Program-made: the position numbers and the translations under genes
DNA from: Platynereis dumerilii
Lineage: Eukaryota; Annelida; Polychaeta; Phyllodocida; Nereididae
Assembly (NCBI GenBank): GCA_026936325.1
Contig: JAPTHN010000003.1
Span: 49,284,511-49,348,510, forward strand
Length of the DNA stretch: 64,000 bases
Direction: 5' to 3'
Shown here: positions 48,653-58,900 of the stretch, piece by piece
How positions within the stretch are numbered: position 1 is the first letter of the stretch
Layout: every line of letters starts with the position of its first letter
Notes under the pieces: generated by a model
The model's database searches: none
What the model was told of the DNA's origin: nothing
The model's input: only the letters and a program-made list of their open reading frames with translations

Positions 48653-51207
48653 CACTCTTGATCAAAATGCTGGAATAATTTGGATTTTAAAGGTGTCAGA
48701 ATTTCAAAGTTCTAAAATTGGTGATTGAATGTGTGGAATTGCAAAGATGTTTTCCTCATATGTAAGTTTTTTGCATTTTTAGTCGCTGAGAATTATTTGA
48801 AAACTTTCTTTGGGAGACTCGGAAAAATTGATCATTTTAGTAAAAAGTCACCAAAAATCGCATAGTGGCTCGAAAGCACAGAAGTAAAATTTCAACATAC
48901 GCAAAAAATGCCAACTTAATCTTGATGTGCACAACCAATAACAATGACAATATCATGTTGAATGTCACATTCGTGACCTCAGCCTTCGCTTAACTTGACA
49001 TGGAGTACGCCAACCTGTTTTTTTGCTTATTTTTGACCGATATGGCCATTCTTCAGTGAAAGTCATCTGCACCTAGTCCAGAGTAGTTGGCTGGACCTCC
49101 ATCTTGTGTGCAGAATGGTCAAAGATGTCCCTGTAACGTTATTTAGGTTCATATTAGGTGAAGTAGCCAGTACCGGCAAATTCTCAATTTTCCAGGTTTA
49201 GAAGGATTTGTGGTGCCCTACAAGCTTGAGCATTGCCATAAATGAATGAAATGTTTCAACTGAAGTGTTCTGTTCACTGAGGTACCATTTTACTTCCAGC
49301 AAACTTAGACAGGAGACTGCCGGGACGTTTCTATAACACACAACCAGACGCAAGTATCCGTCATAATGGACGACGCACAAAACAAGCATTGAACCGCCAC
49401 CCTGAGCCCTTGTGGCCATGAGGCAGTTTTCGGGCAGTATCTGGCCACCTCCCCATCACACAAAAAAATTCTCCATAAGCTCTGTGAAATATGTGCCAGG
49501 ATATATTGACTGAGATTGAATTTACTTGAAAAATTCTCAAAATATTCCCTCATTTTTGTTAAGAGTGTACACTTGTTGGATGAGGAAATAATACCTCAGT
49601 GTAGAGAAAACTTCATTTGAAACATTTTATTCATTTATTGCCATACTCAAGCTTGTAGGGCACCACAAATCCTTCTAAACCTGGAAAATTGAGAATTTGG
49701 CATTATTGACAACTTCACCTGATATGAACCTAAATAACATTACAGGGACATCTTTGACCATTCTGCACACAAGATGGAGGTCCAGCCAACTATTGTGGAC
49801 CAGGTGCAGATTACTTTCACTGAAGAATGGCCATATCGGTCAAAAATAAGCAAAAAAACAGGTTGGCGGACTCCATGTAAAGTTAAGCGAAGGCTGAGGT
49901 CACGAATGTGACATTCAATGTGATATTGTTATGTGTATTGGTTGTACACATCAAGATTAAGTCGGTATTTTTTGCGTATGTTGAAATTTTTATGTCTGTG
50001 TTGTTGAGCCATTATGTGATTTTTGATGATTTTTTACTAAAAATTATCAATTTTTTCCGAGTCACCCAAAGAAAGTTTTCAAATAATTCTCAGCAACCAA
50101 AAATGGTTCATGATGTCATTTATAGGGGAGAGTGGGGCATAACCACCTCCAGGGGCATAATCACCCACCCAGTGGTTCCAGGTGATTGGTTCCACATAGC
50201 GAAAATATTGTTAGTGCAGGTGATTTACTTGTGAAAGACAACTTTTTAAAAGAAGGGGGTGCAAGCAAAAGGCAGAACCAAACTGACCAGCTCAGTTTGT
50301 TTAATTTTTTTAGCTCTTTTAAGCCACTTCATCTTATTTTTACATGTGACGGTATTTGTGATGGCATTCTACAAAAAGGAGATGTAAGGTATCGATGACA
50401 GGCATTGTGTTGGTTCATATTCTGACTAATTTTTAAAATGGATTTAACTGTCATAAAATCATGACATGAGTGACAATAGGGGTAGTGGCTGTTTTACCCC
50501 AAAATGGGGCATAACCACCCGCCCCTGGAAAAAATACAGTAGGGGGGTGATAGAAACAGTAGGGGGATTTTCAAAAATGTACTATAAATGTGTGAGAAAC
50601 TTGGGAAGGGTTAGCATAGATTATCTCATTTGGGCTGTCTTGAAAAACCAAAAGATTGGTATTGGCGGGAACGTCCCGGAGAGAAATATCTCAGAAGTCA
50701 TTACCATAGCAATTGTGAGGACACTGATATGGTTTGATACTTTCCAAGTCAAGAGCACCTGTATTTTCATCAGAAAGGGACATAGTATCCTTCCACCAGA
50801 TATGGAAATCATCTTGTTATTTTTGTTGCTGGTACCTTGGGGGAGGGGTTATGCCCCATGGGGTGGGTGGTTATGCCCCGAGCATGGGGCATAAGCACCC
50901 ACCTTGTACCAAAAACTATTTCATATCCCTGTGCTATAAGGGAGAGACATTTGATGCTGCAGGTAGGGGATATGAAAGTACTCTAAGAGTGTGTCATATT
51001 GCCAATTGGAGTTCTTAATTGTGTTGGTCATTATCATCCTGTGAGACATTTTGTCTTAGGGGGTGGTTATGCCCCACTCTCCCCTACATAAATCTAATGT
51101 CTGAGGAAAAAATCTTTGCAATTCCACACATTAAATCACCTATTTTCTAACTTTGAAATTCGGACACCTTTAAAATCCAAATTATTCCAGCATTTTGATC
51201 AAGAGTG
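48653..51207. mobile_element. Foldback element with ~640-bp arms and a nested element
   Basis: Begins CACTCTTGATCAAAATGCTG and ends with the complement (GATCAAGAGTG); TA on each side (48651-48652, 51208-51209). The left arm is 48653-49290. The right arm is 49575-50122 plus 51087-51207, split by the insertion at 50125-51084. Arm identity is roughly 85-90%. The spacer 49290-49575 has no transposase. CACT termini with TA suggest a Tc1/mariner-related non-autonomous element. Confidence 0.85.
50125..51084. mobile_element. TA-flanked element with GGGGAGAGTGGGGCATAACC ends
   Basis: GGGGAGAGTGGGGCATAACC at the left and its complement at the right, flanked by TA. The terminal words GGGGCATAACCACC and GGTTATGCCCC recur several times inside. 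960 bp, no recognisable transposase. Inserted in the right arm of the foldback 48653-51207. Confidence 0.85.
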
Positions 51208-51225
51208 TACATCATTTAGGCCTAC

Positions 51226-51465
51226 AACCGTGGCCGTTAGTTTTCACTCAGTTGATATGCTTCACCATGGTGCTATCATTGTGACCCTTCATAACAAAGC
51301 AAATACTTGCTCAATCAGAACACCAGGTCCTACTACTGTGTACTGACTGTCATTCCTGAAAATTTGGTGAAGATTGAGTGAATATTTTCTTTGTTATGAT
51401 TGGTCACAAAGATAGCACCATTGTGAAGCATAGCAGCTGAGTGAAAACTAACGGCCATGGCTGCA
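51226..51465. mobile_element. ~240-bp hairpin MITE
   Basis: TGGCCGTTAGTTTTCACTCA at the left is inverted at the right as TGAGTGAAAACTAACGGCCA. Pairing continues through CTTCACCATGGTGCTATC and CATAACAAAG for about 90 bases per arm. Confidence 0.8.
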
Positions 51466-52060
51466 TAATTATTCTTAGCATTTATTCTAAGTCGAGGGAT
51501 GCGTTTCATCTTTCCTTCAGTTGTGCCATGCTATCCTGACATGCACACCAGGGGGCACTGACGCACATGTGAAGATAGTAAGTGACACCTAGGCAAGATA
51601 TCTTATCAGTTTTCAGCCATTTTTACTTATATAACAGAAATATTTTTTCCGCACTGGAAATATTCCAGATCACTCACAATAAGACTTAGTAATGTGGAAT
51701 AGTTACTCTGGCGCAACATCATCTTTTGCTTCTTTTACAATACTTTTTTAATTTTTGTCAAATCAACATTTTGACTCTGATTGACTCCAAAGCCTTGGTT
51801 TACTTTAAACCTTTTTTTTTTAATCCGAAGCATCGATAATATTGAATTTTATGATTTAAGCTAAATTTAAATTTGCATCTATTGTACAATGTGTTCATTG
51901 CGTACAGCGGCTGCAGCGCACATAAAATAGTAGGCATTCCAGACAGTTTTTATAAAAATGTTTATTTAGAAAAGATCATACATGCATTGAAACATCACAT
52001 TTATTATGTTGCCAAAAATGGCAAAAATTTACATTCAATCAAAAATTGAAATCATACATG

Positions 52061-52268
52061 CACTGTAAAATTTGAATTTTGAGTGAGCTCAAATGATTGA
52101 GTGAGATGGTTGCATAACTCCTTTGAGCTAACAAGGCTTGTTGTGGTAAGTTATGATGACGGAAAGATTATCGTAACTCAAAAACAATAAGATATATGCC
52201 AGCTCAAACAAATTGTGCAACCATCTCACTCAATCATTTGAGCTCACTCAAAATATAATTTTACATTG
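52061..52268. mobile_element. CACTGTAAA-family MITE, copy D
   Basis: Left end CACTGTAAAATTTGAATTTT, with GAGTGAGATGGTTGCA and the inverted TGCAACCATCTCACTC inside. It lies just downstream of the dipeptidase gene. Confidence 0.85.
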
Positions 52269-52675
52269 TATGTCATATCCATTCAAAAGGCAAACTATGA
52301 TGAAGAATGACCGCATGGTGATGTCTTGCTTCTCATCATCATAATTATCTTCATAAGACGCTAACAATCACACAAAAATCATCATCGTATTAACAAACAA
52401 AATTACAAATCTTGAATATGTACATACATGGAATAAATCAAGAAAGTAGTCAACATCTAAAAACTGGGGTCAGAATTTCAAACATTGTTCATTCAAGATT
52501 TCTTGGCCCCAGGCACATTTGCTGAAAATGTTTGATGTTTCAGGCAAACTTAACAAAAGAAGATATAACGTCAGATTTTAGTGATCACATATAAGAATAC
52601 AGTTTCAGATTTCAGAACAGCTGGATTACTGGGGATAATCATCATATTCTCGATCAATTGTTAAAACTTGTTCCA

Positions 52676-52681
52676 TTTATT
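52676..52681 (-). promoter_or_regulatory. Possible polyadenylation signal of the dipeptidase gene
   Basis: An AATAAA on the minus strand lies about 125 bases past the stop codon. Other AATAAA hexamers occur further downstream (near 52000 and 51960), so the site actually used is uncertain. Confidence 0.4.
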
Positions 52682-52804
52682 TTACCAGCCGATTGTCATA
52701 TTATAATACTAAAAAAATAAAAACAAGGATAAATGTACACAAAGTTATGGAAATTGCACATCATGGTAAGTCTTTGTAAGTCAATACTTTTTGTTCACAA
52801 CGTC

Positions 52805-52918
52805 TTATGCACCAATTCCAGTTGCTTGAGAAAAGTTAGCCCTGCAGTTGTAAGTTGTGACTGCTTCTGGTTCTATCCAGTCATCATAGGGGTCCATATC
52901 TGCTTTGCTGTCTCTCAC
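52805..52918 (-). CDS. Dipeptidase coding exon 9 (C-terminus and stop)
   Basis: Acceptor ATTTTAG at 52919. It encodes residues 390-426, an acidic DPYDDW stretch and then YNCRANFSQ, ending in TAA at 52807-52805. C414 occupies the place of the mammalian inter-subunit cysteine. No hydrophobic tail follows, so no GPI signal is encoded in this exon. An alternative 3' exon cannot be excluded without transcripts. Confidence 0.82.
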   Translation of the reverse strand: MRDSKADMDPYDDWIEPEAVTTYNCRANFSQATGIGA

Positions 52919-55900
52919 CTAAAATATATCAATGTTATGCCATAGATAATTTCATTATTAATGCAGATAGAAATAGCAATAATTTTTACTAAATTCCTAT
53001 TCAAGCACAAAAAGGTTTCATATGGAACCTTTAAGGATTCTATAAGCTGGAATAGATAAGCAACTCAAAAAGGTTCATTACTCAACTTTTAGAAAGGTTC
53101 CAACAATAAACCAAATAACAATTAGATAATCCAGCTGCACTGAACTCGCACAATGGAACCCCTTTCTCTCAAGTTGGAAGCGTAGGGTTCCATCATAAGG
53201 CCTTCCCGCCAGTATTGCCTTTTCAATTCAATTAAACCCTTAAATTATTCAGAACCTTTAATCGGCTGTGGGTTCTTTATATATACCCTGAAGAACCTTT
53301 AGCGTTAAGAGTGTAAGTGTACGTTTACTGGTCCGGCATATCGACACTGATGCAAAGGGCGCTCAAAATTTAATTTCTCATTATAAAAGCTATTCAGTTG
53401 GGATTTTACCAGCCAGAAAATTCTATATGCAAAAGGACTTGAATGTGGGAAAAGCATTGAGCAATGAAAATGCGCAATAAATGTGTGTCGGCCTACCTCC
53501 TCTGTTTTCGCCAAAACACGAAGCAGATTTTCTCCAGCCAGTTTTTTAAGATCTTCTTCAGTCCAGCCTCTGTTCACCAACTCCTCAAAAAGGAAGGGAA
53601 ACTTGGAGACATCTTCAAGTCCTTCAGGTAAGCTGGAATCATTAAATAATTGGGAGCTTCATCAGTTTAGAAAGTGCATGTTACTTGGCCTGTATATATA
53701 AGAGTGAAAATTGTTGGAATTGAGACAAATTTGGAAAAATAAAATTGGGTGAAAAAAATATGGTAAATAAATTTGAGGGAATTTGTTTTTGTTTCAAACT
53801 CTTTTTAAATCGGACAAAAAGTTGCTCAGTGGCTTCAGGACAACAACACAAGTAAACTGCATGGATTTCGAGGTCAGAGGTCACCCGGATGCCTCGAAGC
53901 AGGGACTGAAGCATCCAGAAAGCTGCCTTCATATAGGAAGATGTATACAGTTGCGGACGAAAATATTCATACAGCTGAGTATTCTGCACATACGTGGTAG
54001 TTACTTTTGATTCAGGGATGGGAGGAGAAAAACTTCACTTTTAAGTCATTGCCCTAATCAATTGTCATTGTCAAGCACTGCAAATTAAAGCATATCTCTG
54101 TTTTCAAGGTCAGGGAGCACAAAAACGTAAAATTTCAGCATGACAAAAGTATTCATACAACTCGAACACGCTGGGCATAAACTGCATCAAAAGCTTGAAT
54201 TTTTGTTACAAATAATTTGTAACTTTCTGTGGCTTTTTTGGATAACCTCCTTAGAAGTCCTGAATGCTTTTTTGGGTGTTTTTATCTGTGTTGGTTGACC
54301 CATACCACCATATATCGCTGGTATCATTCTACCATTAAATGTATATGACATTTCTCAAAGGGTGGCAAGAAGTCCATGAAGAATAACCTCATTTCTTCAA
54401 ATGGTCCATCATAGTTTTCCTTATGCAATAGGTTGTGCCTGATGTAAACTGCAAGAAGTTACATTTGGTTTTACAAGATTTATACATGGGTACCAAATGT
54501 CTAGCGAAGTCTTGAAAGTTTTGCCCATTGAAATAGCATTGGGCATTGGCCAATTTTTATCCTAGGTCTTTTGCATCATGTGCAAATCATCACCTGCATG
54601 CCACAAGTTAATTTTAGTCCAAGTGAGAGTTTGCACTAATGATTAAAGCTAGCCATGAAACCAAATTTTACTGTGTCTGAGCATTTAGCTTGGCTTAGTG
54701 AGCATTTTTGCAGAAGTTTCATATACATTTAATGGTAAAATGATACCAGCGCTATAGGGTGGTATGGGTCAACCAAAACAGATAAAAATGCCTAAAAAAG
54801 CATTAAGAACTTCTAAGGAGGTTATCGAAAGAAGCCACAGAAAGTTACAAATTATTTGGAATAGAAATTCAAGCTTTTGATGCACTTTATACCCAGCATG
54901 TTCGAGTAGTATGAATACTTTTGTCATGTTGAAATTTTATGTTTGTGTGCCTCCTGAGCTTGAAAAGAGAGATATGCCTAAGTTTGCAGTGCTTGACAAT
55001 GACAATTGATTAGGGCAATGGCTTAAGGTGACTCAACCGTGGTGCACTGCACATACTTCTGAGCAGCCTGGTTGCCTAGCAACATAGCGTCACCACTGCT
55101 GCAGGCCCTGAAAAAGTTGTGACGTTACCATTTTCTGCTCTCTTTTTTTTAACAGCATGGCAGCCAGTAATCTGCTATTTAAATGAGATCTAATGCAGAT
55201 AGAAGCATAATTATTTTTTTATTGAATGCAGTAACACCTATTCTATGCTCATTCAAAGTTTCAGCTTCTCGTCTTTATCAAAAGAATTTTCTCAACTAAT
55301 TTCAGTCAACTGTGTCTAAAATTGTCTTTATTTCTTTAAATTGACATTGGCATAGTCATGGTACTGCAGTTAAAAAACGACTCGGTGAAATTTTTTTATT
55401 TTTGGACATTTGTTTGACAATAACCTGTTTATGATATATGCAAATTTTAAAAAAAATCTGTATGATCGTTTTCCTAAAATTTGATTACTGCCAAAATTGA
55501 TGCATGAAAAATCTGCAATTAATTAGTGTGTTTGTGCCCTTTGAGCTCTTACAGAAAAAAGTATTTTAACCTTTTTCTTCAAATTATTGGCAAATGTATT
55601 GGTTTACATCCATGGGAAGACATTTCTGACATTTTTGTGTGACAAATGCATGTAATGCTTTATTCTGTGGTACAACCAGGTACATAACCAAAAACTCAAT
55701 TTATAACTTTTAAGCAGTCATCAGGCCAAATATGCTGTTACCATGGCAACCAAACGAGTCGGTGAATTTTTTTTTTTTTTTCATTTTTGGGATGTATGGG
55801 TCCCATAGACTACGTGCGCAAATTTTTAGAAAAATCAGTATGATCGAACTACCACGCTTGAGTCACCTTAAAAGCGAAATTTTTCTCCTCGCATCCCTGA

Positions 55901-58900
55901 ATCAAGAGTAAATACCAGGTATGTGCAGAATACTCAGCTGTATGAATATTTTCGTCCGCAACTGTACAGTGTATACATGTGACCATCTCAACCTAGGCTA
56001 GATGAGCTAAAAGTCATCGTGCTATCTACTTAGTTTTGAACATGGCTTTGATGTTGGGATATATGACAGGTGCATCCAAAAATATGCCAACTCGAACTTT
56101 CATAGTACAAAACTCCACATGTTCACAAAATGGCATCACAGAAGAAAGGCAAACAAGTTCATGCATGACATCCCATTTCTCAATTTATGGTTCGAAAGGA
56201 TTTATATATTTTAAAAAAAGAAATTTTTAGAAGAATACAGTACAAACAGCTAAAAAAACTGCCAAATGATCTTTTAACACATTTTGCTAATTTCAGAAAA
56301 ATGTAGAATAAGATTGCCCGCTTTGAACTCATCTCAGTGGAGCAGGTCACATTATGATAGTTTAACGAAAACAAAGGAACTTAAAATTATCTACCTTGAA
56401 GAAGTCTTTACATCTTATATAGTGACCATCCTCATGTTTTTTTAGGTTACCCATATTACTTTAAGAGGGCAGCACTGTTTTGGCGGCAAATTCAAATATT
56501 TCAAAAACTTACAATGAGACTCCATCGTAATCGCCTCCAATTCCAACATAGTCGACACCTGCAACATCTTTTATGTAATCTATGTGATCTGCCACTTGAC
56601 TAAGGGTAGCAAACGCCTGGTTGCAAGATATGTACAAAGTGTAGAAGTTGACCATCACAACGCCTTCATTTTCTCGCTGAAAGAAAATGATTACATTTAA
56701 TGTGCCACTCATTTGTAACAAAATATTACATAAAATATATATACGGATAAAACATTTTTAAAAAACTGTTAAAAAAATAATCCTTTAAAACACGTTTAAA
56801 GATTTTATAATTGTAGACACTATTGCGAAATGGGACTTTTTCCATGACATTTTATTCTATAGGGAAGCGTGATGTCATTCATACTCAGTCTACGAAATCA
56901 TCTGTAAAAGCTTGGAGATCATATAAACATCCTTGATAAAATCAGGCAAGTTATTCCGTAATAAAGCACATTGTAAAAGAAAACAAAAGCAAGAATTATT
57001 ATCCAGATAGTGGATGGTGAGGAGACCAATATTGAGTGTTATTGGCCGAAGCAGTAATATTGGTCGAGGCCGTAGGCCAAGACCAATATTACCTCTTATG
57101 CCTAATAAAACTCAATATTGGTCGACACAACATCCATGCACTATTTGTTATTATCTGCACCACAATTTTCAGACTAATACATATTTGTAAAATATAGGTT
57201 TTTCTGAAGATATTTAATTTTTTAACATGAAATATACCTAATTTTTCCCTTTATTTACAATGAGCACATTTATAAAATGATAGATTGTCATTTCAAGAAG
57301 TTAGACTTCTTCCTACCCAGGCGTAGGAGCACACCAATATTAATATATCACTCTCCACACGCCAATAACACTTTTAAGACACCAATATCGTCACTTATTG
57401 GCATGTCATGTGACTGACCTCCTGCTACATGATTGGACTTAAAATTTTGATGCAGAATATATTAAAAATATATGTTACCACAAGTTGCAATATGTCATCG
57501 GGGACATTCCTTGTGCTGTTACAGAGAGCATAAGCTGATGAATGGCTGTAGATAACCGGAGCTTCAGCAACTTCTAAGGCATCTCGCATTGTTGTGAATG
57601 CCACATGGGATAAGTCCACTAACATTCCCATTCTGTTCATTTCTCTGATAACAGTCTGTAAAGTAACAACATATATTCATCAACATATTATTTTGATCAA
57701 GGGAGCTCAGCTCCATAGGCGTATCAGAGGGGGGGCGATCGCCCCCCCCCCCCCCAAAAGTTTGGGAAACAGTAAGATTCGGGCAAAAGAGGCTAAAAAA
57801 TTTGGGCAGACGATTCAATGATCACTAATGAAAATTAATGATTTCCATGCAATTTCTTATGAAATAGTATTGTATCTAGATCTTGTAATTTGGTCAAATG
57901 TCGATCGCCCCCCCTCAAAAATCGCGCGTGCCGTGCGCCTATGTTCAGCTCCCCCAAGCTCCTCCTCATTTCCATCACCGCTTCAGTTAATGATTATTCT
58001 CATATTGCAGTCAGGAAACTTGATATGCAAAAAGAGAGGACTGTTGCACTGTGAAAAGGGCACTTTGTCGCTCATGATACATGACTGATGTAGTGTCATA
58101 TTCTCTACATTCAACATGAGAAACATAGAGGCTGTTTGATTAGTCATGATCAAGAGAAGGCCATTTCATTTGTCATAACTGATTTAAGAGAAAAATGCAT
58201 AATTGTTTGCCTGTCACCAAAAAGCAGGATTTGTCTCCTTAAATCAAATTAACATTGAAAGTATTTGGTATGATCATGACAAATCATCAGAATGATGACA
58301 CATAAAGTGCCATTTTCACAGAGCAGTTTCCACTCTTTTTGCATATCAAATTCCCAGGCTGTAATTGTCATCAAATTGTGAAGTCATCTCACAGCACAAA
58401 TGACCATACATTCCAACAAATTCTTCTGATTTATTTAATGCACTTACTTTTCCAAATTCACTCAGGCCATTTGCTGTTGGTTCATGATCGCCACTCTCCA
58501 CAAGCCAGTTATCCGCCCTGAAAATAATTCATATTTATAATTTTTACAATTTTTATTCTAAAAATATTTTATTTGTGTGACACATTCATAATAGGTGTTT
58601 GCATGTGGCGATTTATTGTGGCCAAGAATAATAAAAATTGTGCTAGGCCTATTTAAAAGGCATGAAACGGAGTCATTTAATTCTCTGCGTTTCAAAATTG
58701 CAGAAATGCAAATTTTCAAAATTTTGTGTAAAATCCAAAAATTAAGTTGCTGAAGTGATTTTTTGGCCTTAGTCGTCTATTGCTATTAAACAGGCTTTCA
58801 AATGACGTCATCCGTTGGGTTGTAAGTTGAAGGTAAGGTCTCTTTTTTTTTCAAAATCTCAAATTTGATAAAACGGACCAGAGAAAGACAGAAGATGGTC

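Larger units (their letters stand above)
53633..56512 (-). other. Dipeptidase intron 7, enlarged by nested transposons
   Basis: At 2880 bases this is by far the longest intron; the others are 288-802 bases. About 2.0 kb of it (53948-55964) is one TA-flanked foldback with a second element inside. Without that insertion the intron would be about 0.86 kb, close to its neighbours. Confidence 0.85.
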
